Of a stretch of DNA of 64,000 bases, positions 35,081 through 45,600 are shown in pieces; position 1 is the first letter of the stretch; every line of letters begins with the position of its first letter. This DNA is from Prototheca cutis. Taxonomy: Eukaryota; Chlorophyta; Trebouxiophyceae; Chlorellales; Chlorellaceae. The notes beneath the pieces were generated by a model. The model did not search any database. It saw nothing but the letters and a program-made list of their open reading frames with translations, and was not told the DNA's origin. Location of the stretch: NCBI GenBank assembly GCA_002897115.2, contig BCIH01000005.1, positions 1,098,683 to 1,162,682 of the forward strand, read 5' to 3'. The position numbers and the translations under genes are program-made.

Positions 35081-36204
35081 TCACATGGCATCCCGTCGGC
35101 GGGTTAGATAATCTGGGTCGTGGCGGAGCCGGCGCTCCAGGCGCTGGTACCATGCGTCGAGGACATTGGTCGGGACCAGGAGCTTGTCCCCGCCCACATT
35201 CTGCACGCCTCCAAAGCTCTGCATGAAATGAAACAGGTCCAGACCCACCCGCTTGGCAAAATCCTCTCGAGCACCGAGTTTGCTGCCCTCCTTCTGCTGC
35301 GCCTCAGCTGGATTTTTGTGGGGGTTTGGGATGAGAGGGAAACCAAGTCATGTGCAGACGATGACGCCTTTCTCCAACTGGTCTCGGTGCTCATTCTATA
35401 CAACAGCCCATCTCTTGCCCATGAACAACAGTTCGCGGCAACACAGGGCTCAAGAGAGACAGCTCCACACAAGTCGATCAACAACCCCCCCCTCCGCCCA
35501 CAACAAAAAAAAAAATACCGAGCGGCTCTAGGGCGATGCCGATCTGTGCAAACCCTGGTCCCACTTGGGCCCCCGACTCCAGTTCCGGCCAAGAAAGCGG
35601 GAAAACGTCACTGGGGTGGGAGTTGCTTACACAGCCCCTGTATGACCAGTCTTGGCCCCCTGCGATGGTTGGCACCGAATAATGGCCAGGTTTTCACGAT
35701 GCCTCGTGTGGCTGTGGTGAAGACCAGAAGCACTGCTGCAGGACGAAAATCTCTCGAGCGAGGAGCGCAGGTACCGCCAAAACCCTGCCCCACCTTTGTG
35801 CCCCGCTCACCCGTGGAGACATAGAGGGCCAGAGCAGCATCCGGCGGGAGGGAGTTTGGCTGCTGCAGGAAGAAGGAGACTTCCTTGAGGCCGAGGTGGC
35901 CTACCGTGATCAAGCTGGTCGCATCAAGGACCTGATCAAGGTTTGTGGTAGGAGTGGCTTCCCAGCTGAGGCTGCCTGAGTGGTGCTGGTCTAGCCCCTG
36001 CTCCCAAAACTGTCGGCAGTGAGGGTTATCCCCGATCCCAGGACGCGAAAGCATGCGGCATTGTATGCATACGTCTCATACATCTACCCTTTGAACGCAA
36101 ACACGCATCGCCCTCACCCAGCGCGTGGCATCTGTCTGCGTGAAGGAGGCCTGGGGGATTGGGGTGGTGCAGCCTATGAAAAAAATGCCGAAACCAGAGG
36201 CCAT
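35081..36204 (-). CDS. Hikeshi-like Hsp70 nuclear import factor
   Basis: Four exons, 36118..36204, 35811..35931, 35519..35659 and 35081..35307, join in phase to 191 residues, close to human Hikeshi (197). It matches the Hikeshi/OPI10 (DUF775) family across its length: an N-terminal strand region ending TQTDATRW, then LPPDAALALYV, a WSYRGCVSN strand, AQIGIALEPL, and the C-terminal helices DLFHFMQSFGG and LVPTNVLDAWYQRLERRLR. Human Hikeshi imports Hsp70 into the nucleus under heat stress via FG nucleoporins. The same job here is inferred from family membership. Each exon alone has little statistical signal; recognition rests on phase-consistent joining plus the conserved order of motifs. It shares a divergent upstream region with the BASS transporter. 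Confidence 0.85.
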
Positions 36205-36861
36205 TCTGCTCGCCGCATCAGGCACTAATCCAGATCGGCTGTTTTTACACAGTAAAATCACAGTAAACCCAGGACGAGAGGCGCTGCATATTTCCAGTGA
36301 AGCCTGCTATTGGTCAAGCATGGCTCATGAGACGTCCTCCACCCCGTGACAAACGGCTAGATGTAAAAAAAAAGACCGGCCTAGCTTGGGTTTCCGGATT
36401 AACTGGTCATTATTACATACACAAATGCATCGATGAATCCATGAGCTTGCAGGATCCAATCGTGGATTTTGTTGCACGGATCTTAGTGCCCTGAACACCG
36501 CGTCATGGCGCTGCAGGTGGGGCCAGTGGCGCCTGGCACGAGGTGCAGCCTGGCAGCTCCATCCAGGACCGGGGCTCGTGCCCAGGCTATTGCCGGGACC
36601 AGACCTCTCTTCCAGGCGGCACATGAAGCAGCGATGAGGCTTGGGATCAGGCGTGCGGCCTGTGGAGGGTGCGTGTGGTGATGTGAACTGGCGGTTGAGT
36701 GCATGTGTGCCTCTGCCAAGTGGCAGATCCTGGGAGGTCGGGAAGCAGGCGGGTGTGGACATGTATTTTTCCTGGTTTCTACCCAGGATCAGTCCACGAC
36801 GGGACAACAATCGTGATTTATAGAAACCCGGGGCGGGTTCCAAACCTTGCAACGGCGAAAC
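36205..36861. promoter_or_regulatory. Divergent intergenic region (Hikeshi / BASS transporter)
   Basis: 657 bp between divergently transcribed genes, presumably with both promoters. No motif or RNA gene recognised. Confidence 0.35.
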
Positions 36862-38127
36862 ATGCACAGGACCGCCAGAGCGACAGCTGTCCAGAGCGCA
36901 CCATGGAGCAGAGGTGGTCTTGGCCGCCCACAGCTGCCCTGGCGACTCGGCGGCAACCCCTCGCCCATGCGCCCAGTACTTGTATCGCGTGCACTGGACG
37001 ATGCGGGGACTGCGGCGCCCATTGGGCCTTCGACCCTGGAGAAGTTGGCCGACGGCCTGATGATGCTGTTCCCCATCTGGGCGCTGATCAGCGGCGTGAC
37101 GGCCTACAAGCACCCGGCCATCCTGTCGTGGATGACGCAGAAGCAGTTTGAAGCTGGCGTCTGGGCACTCATGCTGTCCATGGGCCTCAGCCTCACCAAG
37201 GAAGACTTTAAAAAGGTCCGTGGAGATTTTTTTTGTCTGTTTGCCTTTTTGGGGGGAAGGGGGGTTGTTCCACATGGGATTGAGCAAACGGCGCCCATTT
37301 TCTTCGAGCTTCTAGTGGAAATACAAGGTAACCCCCACATGCACCCTCCGCCAAAAAACCCACAGTGTCTGTGCAACCCGATTCCCATCCTGTGTGGTTT
37401 TGCCACCCAGTTCACGGTGATGCCGTTGCTGGGCTTTGCGATCAGCCGCGCGCTGCGGCTGAGCCCGCAGTTTTCGGTGGGTCTGATCCTGCTGGGCTGC
37501 TGCCCCGGTGGCCAGGCCAGCAACATTGCCACCCTGGTCGCCGGGGGTGATGTCGCACTGAGCGTACTCATGACTGCGGCAAGCACGCTGGCATCGACGG
37601 TGCTGACTCCGTTCCTGACCAGCGCCCTGGCGGGGACGTTCATCCCCGTGGACCGCACCGCGCTGATGCTGAGCACCGTGCAGTTTGTGCTGGTGCCCAC
37701 GCTGCTGGGCATGGCAGTCAACGAGGCCTTTCCCAGGGTCGTGGACCGGGTGCGCCCTGTCATGCCGATGCTGGCGCTGGCGCTGACTGTCGTTCTCTGT
37801 GCCGCGCCCGTAGCCCAAGTGGCCCCTCATCTCGCAGCCCACGGCGCGGCAGCGTGCCTGCCCGTGTTCTTGCTGCACTCGCTCGGGTACCTGCTCGGGT
37901 ACTCAGCCCCCAAGCTCCTGGGCTTTAGCGAACGCATCTCACGCACCGTCAGCATCGAGACGGGCATGCAGAGCGCAGCCATGGGCTATGCCCTGTCCAT
38001 GCGGCATTTCGGAGACATCCTCGTCGCCATGCCCCCGGCCGTGTCCATCGTCTTCATGGTCTGGATCGGTGCGGCGCTGGCCGTTGCCTGGCGTCTCCTG
38101 CCGCCAAAGGATCAACCGTCGCCATAG
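36862..38127 (+). CDS. BASS-family (bile acid:sodium symporter) transporter, plastid type
   Basis: Two exons, 36862..37215 and 37366..38127, give 371 residues. The protein has a basic, Arg/Ser/Ala-rich N-terminus like a plastid transit peptide, then about nine to ten hydrophobic helices. Family signatures include LSMGLSLTKEDF before the intron, MPLLGFAIS, and the crossover-region motif CCPGGQASNIATLVAGGDVALSV split over the sodium-binding helices, plus SIETGMQSAAMGYAL. The second exon begins within CLCNPIPILCGFATQ, aligning to the corresponding helix of plant BASS proteins. Plant members move pyruvate (BASS2) or other organic acids across the plastid envelope with Na+; the substrate here is not deducible. 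An upstream TTG is in frame but the ATG at 36862 is preferred. Confidence 0.88.
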   Translation: MHRTARATAVQSAPWSRGGLGRPQLPWRLGGNPSPMRPVLVSRALDDAGTAAPIGPSTLEKLADGLMMLFPIWALISGVTAYKHPAILSWMTQKQFEAGVWALMLSMGLSLTKEDFKKVRGDFFCLFAFLGGRGVVPHGIEQTAPIFFELLVEIQGNPHMHPPPKNPQCLCNPIPILCGFATQFTVMPLLGFAISRALRLSPQFSVGLILLGCCPGGQASNIATLVAGGDVALSVLMTAASTLASTVLTPFLTSALAGTFIPVDRTALMLSTVQFVLVPTLLGMAVNEAFPRVVDRVRPVMPMLALALTVVLCAAPVAQVAPHLAAHGAAACLPVFLLHSLGYLLGYSAPKLLGFSERISRTVSIETGMQSAAMGYALSMRHFGDILVAMPPAVSIVFMVWIGAALAVAWRLLPPKDQPSP

Positions 38128-38748
38128 GTTGATGGCGCTGACAAGGGGGTGCAACGGTGTTCACATCCACATCATCATTACGACCTTCCCTAGCCGACGA
38201 TGCGCGGCAACAACTTTCTGTGTAGTTTTCGCGGCAATTTCCCCCCTTTTTCCCTCTCTCGATGCTGTGACTCGAGGCTGTTTCGACTGGTCGATAGCAT
38301 GAGCCTGCGCTAGCTCGGCGGCCGGACTGTCGAGAGCCAGACAGTCTTCATTGTTCATAGAGGGTGTGCTCATTACGGCGACAAACATGCATCCGGTCGT
38401 TCGTTCATCCATTCGAGGAAGGGGACAGTGCAGCACCACGGCAGGGGTTGTCACTGCATGATTCCCTCCAACGAAAGAAAAAGGAAACATGCCGGCGTTG
38501 CAGAGGTTGAAGCGGCAGACAGAGAAGAAGGAGAGGCGTTGAGGGTGGGCGATTGCCGCGTGAAGTGTCATGGGAGTTCGGAGCTGGGGGGGTTCGTGCA
38601 GCCAGTCCGCCAGCCAGCAGGTGGGCTCCCAAGGCGGGCGCCGCTCGTCCATCTCCATGGGGTGCAGTCATCGTCGTTCATCATGGCATGTGCAGACAGT
38701 AGTACAAGCTCGGTCAGGGTCCTTCATGTGCAGGCAGCAGCGAGCAGG
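38128..38748. other. Convergent intergenic region, no feature seen
   Basis: Between the BASS transporter and C2 gene 3' ends. Frames here lack domains and are taken as UTR and spacer. Confidence 0.4.
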
Positions 38749-39622
38749 TCAGTGCCGCCTGAGCAGAAGCTGCGAGGCAGCTACCGCCAGCCCGGCAGCG
38801 ACGACCAGCAGCGGCACCGGCGGCCCCTTTTTCTTCCGCTGCTTCTTGCCCCTGGACTCCTCCTCGCCAGCACTGCGCGTTGGGTGATCGGGACGGTTGA
38901 GATGGCGCAAGGTTTTTGAAGAAAGAACGATTAAATTGGCGCGTGCACACAAGGACAAACCCCAAAGCGAGCTGATGCAACACCCATTCCTTGGCAAAAT
39001 TCCTTCACATGATCATCGGCAACAGGAACCGTGCATACATTTTGCCATTCTCCAGCACCGGCTTTGCGCTGGGTTTCTGCTCGGAAACCAGGTAGTTGAC
39101 AGCGATCCGCACAAACCCGCCCTCGTTGCCAGCGGCAGTGTACAGCTCAAAATACTTGTCCACCGGCACCGCATCCAGCAGGTCCCGAACATAGATGCCT
39201 TCAGGTGTAGGGGTGTGTGTGTGTGTGGGTGTTTTGCTGGGGGGGTTCTCCCGGTAGGTGTACATCTCGGACATGACGTGCATGCGGTGCCAACTCGTGG
39301 GGCCGTGCCACTGGCCCAGCCTGCAGACCACTCGCGCAATCTCAGGATACGACCATAGCATCCATCGCCTGTAATGAGCTGGCCGTCCTCGTGTCCCTTC
39401 CCCCCCTTTTACAAAACGCACACACGCGCACCGCAGGCCGCCACGATGCTGTTCTTCACCGCTCCCTCGGCCGTGCGGGCTTCCTTGCAGAGGAGGATTC
39501 GCAGTTCCGAAGCGCCCTCCAGTACCTCCCTGCAAGGTACATGGTCATGCCCGTGGTTCAGTCAGGGTTGGGCGCACAGCTGGCCGTGCACCAGACCTTC
39601 AGGCTCGGAGCGCTCCAGTAGG

Positions 39623-39685
<63 letters not shown>

Positions 39686-40186
39686 ACCCATCCACACGCG
39701 CGTGCACAGAGCCCTCGTCTCCACACGTACAAGGGGAGTTGCTCATCCCATTCTATCACATGATCCACATGCTGTCGCACAGATGTGTTCTTCTGCAGCA
39801 GGCAGGCAGCGAGGGCTGGGGATCGGTGACCAACGGGGGCGTCCCAGCAAAGCAGTGGTCTGGCCCCGGCCACTCCCACCCGTGAGAGCACCAAAGGGGT
39901 TCGAGGGAGGGGACCGCCCATTCACCAGACCTTGATAATCCGTGAGCCTCCACGCAGCTCAACTGCGAAATGGGTACAACAGGCGAGCGTCAGCGCCGCG
40001 CACGCGGGCAGTCCGGGGCCCAGATCATGGTCTAGGTCGGTGCAGGGGAGGCCAGCCCGGCCCACCTCGTACGAAGCCTCGGTCGAAGCTGGAGTCCCAT
40101 ACGATTTCGTCCTCCTTGTTGTGGCCCGCCACCTCCAGCACCTTGACCACCAACCAGCCCTTTGGCGTCTCGCCCTCCACGGCCAT
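38749..40186 (-). CDS. Small C2-domain protein with C-terminal membrane anchor
   Basis: Six exons: 40066..40186, 39931..39962, 39727..39792, 39432..39525, 39039..39198 and 38749..38872, joining in phase to 198 residues. The first five encode one C2-like beta sandwich: WLVVKVLEVAGHN, GFVRVELRGGSRIIKK, VIEWDEQLPLYVLEG, ELRILLCKEA and FELYTAAGNEGGFVRIAVNY. C2 domains usually bind membranes or Ca2+; few of the Asp ligands are visible, so Ca2+ binding is doubtful. The last exon has a Lys/Arg/Glu linker, a hydrophobic segment (VPLLVVAAGLAVAASQLLL) and an RRH end, making it tail-anchored. Exon 2 is only 32 bases. Intron 3 holds a 62-base homopolymer. I do not know a named homologue. Confidence 0.65.
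39624..39685 (+). repeat. 62-base poly-C (poly-G on the gene strand) in C2 gene intron 3
   Basis: Uninterrupted C run on the plus strand; on the transcribed strand it is poly-G starting about 40 bases after the GTGTGG donor. Confidence 0.97.
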
Positions 40187-40954
40187 CAACGGCGCCCCGC
40201 TGGCACACACCAGCAGCCCCTTGTGTCGAGGTTGGCCTCGGACCGCAGCCTCTGTGGTATGAGCAATACCAAACGCGATGCTCGCCAAGCAATATTACCG
40301 GGTACATATGCTGTCAGCGATTGGGGCCTGTCCAGCAAGAGGCGTTGGATCGCGATGCTCGGGCCCGGTGGCCCGGATTAACGGCTCGAGAGAGGCACGG
40401 ATCTCCCAAATCCCTTTCAGGCCCTTCCGCGCAGCACCCCCTTGTATGACTGCACGATGATGTTTATTCCGCACCAAAGACCAGTCTGAGAACAGGGCGG
40501 GGCCAGAAAGGGGCGCGCTCGTGGGCAATCACCCTTCGACGTTCGGGGGCTGCGCAGCTGCGGAGGACGGGGCCACCAAACCGCGCGTGCAGGCCCTTGA
40601 AACGCCTGTCAACTCCAGAAATCAAGATAATGAAGCTATTTCGGGGATTGAGGATGCAAATGGGAGTTGTTGCTGTGCGAGTATGTGGGTTTCTCGCTCG
40701 GTGGCCCCTGGGCTTTTAAACGCGCCGGCGGCAAGCACCCTTAGGATTGGCAAGGGCCCGGGACATACACTGGTTGTGCCCCAGAGCAGGTGCTGTGCGG
40801 GCTGATTCCACAAGAAAATCTTGTCTTACACCTCCACATCATCATTCAATTGCCCATTGTTGCCAAGTCAAGGAAGTTACTGTGCGGACAGAGGCAGGTC
40901 AATCTAGGGATCAGGTTCAAGTTGAGCAACAGGCAACGTCATTGCCACCATGTT
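40187..40954. other. Intergenic region, no feature seen
   Basis: 768 bp upstream of the C2 gene start and downstream of the unresolved minus-strand locus. No recognisable gene. Confidence 0.35.
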
Positions 40955-42462
40955 CTAAGCCTCTGCAGCTGCGCCTGGCCTCCCTGCGGTCCTCTGCCTG
41001 TACTTCTGGTGATTGCGTTCCCGCCGTCCGTTCTTCCGCTTCTTGGATGATCTAGAGCCTGAGTTGACCAGCGCTTCAACCCAGAATCCTTCCTCTTCTA
41101 GCTGTGCCGCGTGCTTGTCGATGGTTGCCGGAGACCATGTGCTTACCCATCTTTGAGTGAGTGAATCGAAGAAGGTCATCCTTTGCTGCATGTGGGTCCT
41201 CCAGCATATAGCGCCGCACCAGGCCGTCGATGACAGAGTCTTCCAGGGAGTGGCGAGCGGGCGGGGTTGAAGGGCCAGCATCCTCCCCACTTGGAGGTGC
41301 CGCGTTCGGGGTCAGCGAGACCAGCTGGCTATCCACTGCAGCCTGCTGGGATCTGGCACCGTGGATGTCCCGTGGTAGATCCTGCTCAGCACAGCAAGGG
41401 TTGGGCCGGCGCTGCCGCCTCCTGGCTCAGATCGGGCCCGCAGTCCACGTGCTGGGCTTTGTCATCAGGCTGAGCACCTGTGGTGGCTGGTGTTGGTTGA
41501 TGTCCACAGTCAAAACACCTTCTGATCCGCCTGCATTTAAGATGACCATGGGAACGGATAGTGCAGCCACTGCATCGGACTGGTCGACGCGGCGGCTGTT
41601 GCAGGGCCGGGGACAGCTCTCTACAGTCGGCACGGGGCCGCCCCCGCACAACACACTGCTGCCGTGTGAGCACGACCTCGAAGGGCTGCACCGGCGGCCG
41701 CCTGGGACGTGCACACCAGGGGTGGCATTGAGGTGGCCGAGCACGTGCAAGAGGCACGCCTGCACGATGCGGCGGGGGTCGGAAGAGAAGACACGCCCAG
41801 GTGGTACGCCGGCATCAAGCGCAACAGGTGCTCCAGGCCGGGGCGAGGACGGCGGACGTGGCGTCCCGCAGTCGACGGTGGCCCCCATCCAGCAGCAGCA
41901 CTGCACGCAACCCAAACAGCAGCACCGCCCGGTCGCCCCCAAGCGGGCGGCTGTCATCCTTCCAAAGTAGAAGCAGATACTGCGATGCAAGGCCGGGAGG
42001 GAGGCGTTGGCAAGCAGCGGTGAGGCACGACCAGAACGAAACCGGTGGAATCACATGGACACAGTTCGTCTCCGTGCTGCACACGATTTTCGGAGCCAGC
42101 CTAGATGCGAGGCTGCTTCAGATTGGATTGTGTGCTCGGCTGTCTATCTCTCCCACAAACACACACATACCTCGGGGGACGGGGTCCTGGTGGTGGCGCG
42201 CAGCAGTGCCGGGATATTGTTGGTGAGCTCTAGGCCGGCATCCCCGACATTCGCCGGGCCATTACCGGCGCTGCACTCTTCCTGCTCCTCTTCCAGGTTT
42301 ATGGGATCGGCGTCCGCGGTCTAAGAGGGCCCGGCCCTCGCGCACGGGACCGGGACGGGCATCAAACCCTAGCCTTGAGTTATCGCAGCCAGGCGAGACA
42401 GCATTCCGACGTCTCTTGGACGGTGTGCGGCGGCGGAAACCGAATGTAATGGATCCTTGCAT
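40955..42462 (-). CDS. Unresolved multi-exon gene, function unknown
   Basis: Several minus-strand segments look coding but I cannot join all in one frame. A likely exon at 42171..42320 (donor GTATGT) encodes an acidic stretch, INLEEEQEECSAGNG and LELTNNIPALLRATT. A start upstream at 42462 would give MQGSITFGFRRRTPSKRRRN, a basic, nuclear-localisation-like leader. Near the 3' end, 41147..41332 encodes SLEDSVIDGLVRRYMLEDP, and a frame ending at 40955 encodes QLEEEGFWVEALVN followed by a Lys/Arg-rich tail (SSKKRKNGRRERN). The middle (41430-42100) is readable in more than one frame. It may be a nuclear protein. No family was recognised, and exon borders are only rough. Transcript data would be needed to fix the model. 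Confidence 0.3.
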
Positions 42463-42650
42463 TGAATGTGCCTGCGCGATGCGGGTCTGGTAGCCAGAAC
42501 ATGCATCGTGCTCGGTTGCACGGTCCTCGAACGGGCTCCTAGCAAACCACATGGCTGGCGTCCGGTGCGATAGATCCGGGCATCGGACGGACTCCAGGCC
42601 AGCGTCGTGCGAGATACATGGCAGAACAATCTCCTGTTTCATTGTAAACT

Positions 42651-45600
42651 ATGGTGACGCGCAAAAGAAAGCGTCCAAGGGAGGAAGGCGGAGGGTGCGG
42701 GGCCGACTGCGGGTGTGCGAGTGCACGCCCCGCCTCAGCAGCTGCCGTGGCTGCANCCGCTCGTGCTGCAGGTGGCGGTGGTAAAGGCCCAGCCNCTGGC
42801 GGTTCCAACGGTGTCGACGGCTCAAGCCCGGGAGGTGTCGGCGGCTCAAGCCCGGGAGGTGGCGGCGGCGCGAGTCCGGGCCCGGACGACGGCCCTGTCG
42901 ACAGCGGCCCGGGCGAGGGCGGCCAACCAGGGCCCTCGTCGGCGCCCGGGGAGCCCTGCAACCCCCCCGACACGGTCGAGGAGGAAAGCGCGGACGGCAA
43001 GCACTTCACCATCAAGTGTCCGCTTGCGCACCACCTGCGGGCGAATGTGTGCTCCGCGNTCCTGGCTATCCTCAGCTGGAACGTGNAGTTCTGGACGGNC
43101 CNCATGCGCTTGGTGTCCNTGGTCACCNNCNNNTATGTGCTGCGGAAGCTCGAAGGTGGCGAGGTGCCGGCGCAGCTGACCAAAGAAGAGTTCAGGAAGG
43201 CACTGAGCTACCTGTGTGGGAAGAACCACTACGGCGACGAGGGGCCAGACAACGTGAATGTGGTGGGCGAGTTGGCCAAGTTCATTGGGAAGCATTATCG
43301 CTCGCGCGTGAGGCCGGCGGACCATCAGTCCCGGCAATGTGATCTCCAGGCAGCGCAGCTCTACCAGGCGTACACGAGGCACCTCAACACGCACAAGCGG
43401 TCGTCGGCACTGGGCCTCCTGGTTGCAAGCCTGGAAGCATGCGGGATGGGCGAAGATGACGCGAGGGGCATCGCGGAGCACACGTGGAACGACCTCGCGA
43501 CTGGCATCAGACGCAAAGTCCGTGGGACGGACGACCTGGCCCGGCGACGCGGCCAGCTCATCGCCAGGATCGCTCCCCGGGCGCTGGAGAACGCACTCGT
43601 TCAAGCTGCCGAGAAGGTTGGTCCCGGCTGGGAGGATGTTTTCGCCGACTTGGTTCCCGTCATCCGCCGGTGCGGCGCAGATGTGCCGTCGCCTGGAACC
43701 GTTCAAATGTCGTCTGACACGGATGCCGCCCAGGTGCGTGTTGTCTGCGTGGCCGCATGGCTCTCCGGCCTTTACGAGCTTGTTCTGCCACTGCGCGCAT
43801 TATGGCTTTGGGCAACGGGGAGCTGGCTTGGCACTGGGCTCAGCGCAGGCCATTCCCGCCCTCAAACAAGCCGTCCCGTCATTGCCGTCCCGTGCCTGCA
43901 GGTCGCCGCCGAGCCAGAAACACTCCAAATGGTGCCCAAGATGGTTGTGCCTAACGTGGCCCGCGCCGAGGTGTGGTGTTGTGGAGCCCATCAGGCTGTG
44001 CTTGGTTTTGCGGGCATGACTGTGGCGTGGGCAAGGCGTGATCGATGGGGTCCCCCGGGGGAGGGGGGATTCGCAGCGCAGAAGTGTGCCCCGCCCTTGG
44101 CATTCCAGTGCACGGCGACCCTGCCGCACAGCGTCAGCACGATCGCCGTCTCTCCCCCGCGCGACTGCTGCTTGACGCCCACTGCTCCCACCCGCAGGCC
44201 GGCCCAGACCAGGGCGAGGGGGCCGGACAAGCTGCCCAGCAGGCAACCTCAACGAGGTCTGGCAAGAAGAGGATCGGGGAGTGGCGGGGGGACGGCCACT
44301 TGCGCTGGCCGGCGGGCAAGGTGGAACGGGCCATGCCGCCCCGACTCGACATGCTGTCGACCCACGATCCGGATGGCGTGGTGCACCTGGCATACGAGCT
44401 GCTGGCGATCTTCAAGCGTTGCGGCGACAAAGGCCGGCCAGTGCAGCTGCCCAAGGCCGACTGGTGCGCGATCGTCCGCCCGATTGCCTCAGCGCTCATG
44501 TGGATCAGTACCGAGGCAGACAAGCTGCGCCTCCTGGCCACGGTTTCCAAGTTCATGTGGCAGACGAGGCGGTGGAAGCAGACGTTCACCGTGCTGCCNN
44601 TNTGCCGCNCNTCGGCNCGGCACATCATCCTGGACACACATGCCCTGTGGCTTCTCTGCCAGCAAGCGGGTATCGAGGTCGGCACGCGGGATGCCTTTAG
44701 GGCAGGAGGCCCGGAAAGCTGGCAGAGACTGTTCGACTTTCCCAGCACGTGGTTCGCGTCGGACCGATGCGGCCGGGCCCGCAGGCGCAAGAGGTTTGTG
44801 GGGTATGCTACGACCGNCGGCGTGGCACTGAGCTTGGCCTTGGAGCNCGNNGGGAGCGGCAGCGACGGGGAGCAAGGCGGCCGCGTTCCCTGGCACGTCG
44901 CCAAGAAGGCCCGGAGGCGGGCCGCCGTGAAGGAGGCCAAGCGGGCCTCGTGGGATGCCAAGCAGGCCGCNAAGAAAGCCCAGGCAGCCNNNAAGAAAGC
45001 CAAGCAGNNGGNNNACAGGGAGCATGCGAAGAAGGTGCTGGGNGGCGGCGGCTGCTCGCTGGGCATCGACCCCGGCCGCAAGGTCATCCTGACCTGCAAC
45101 TACGGCGANGNGAAGGNCGACACCGTGTGCGTGACTACGAAGGAGTACCGCCACAATGCGCACTTCAATAAGAACCGCGACACCCACATGAGGCTCCTGC
45201 GGGAGAACAAGGACCTGTGGGCCGTCGTGGGGAACGTGCCGTGGCTGGCGACTGGGCGCGCGCAGGACGTGTGCGACCTCATCGACTACATGTTTCAACC
45301 GTTTGACAGCGAGCGCACGCGTTTCGACGCCCTGCTCGACGTCACCTGCAGCTACAAATGGAGGAAGGGCGCGTTTGATGTGCACGTGATGAGGTACATG
45401 GCCATGGACAAATCCATCAAGGATGTCATTGCCTGCACAGGGCACCAGCCCAGCAGGATTGTCGTGTTCATGGGCAATGCCAGCTTCAGGCACAACTCAC
45501 CCGGTCATCCTCNNNNNNNNNNNNNNNNNNNNNNNNNNNNNNNNNNNNNNNNNNNNNNNNNNNNNNNNNNNNNNNNNNNNNNNNNNNNNNNNNNNNNNNN

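Noticed and set aside
39200..39431. Extra exon reading WMLWSYPEIARVV in the C2 gene
   Set aside because: It lies in an intron whose donor (phase 1) and the next acceptor join exactly without it, and the C2 fold is continuous when it is removed.
41230..41970. 246-codon plus-strand open frame
   Set aside because: Composition is random-looking; the minus strand here has better donor/acceptor and protein-like segments.
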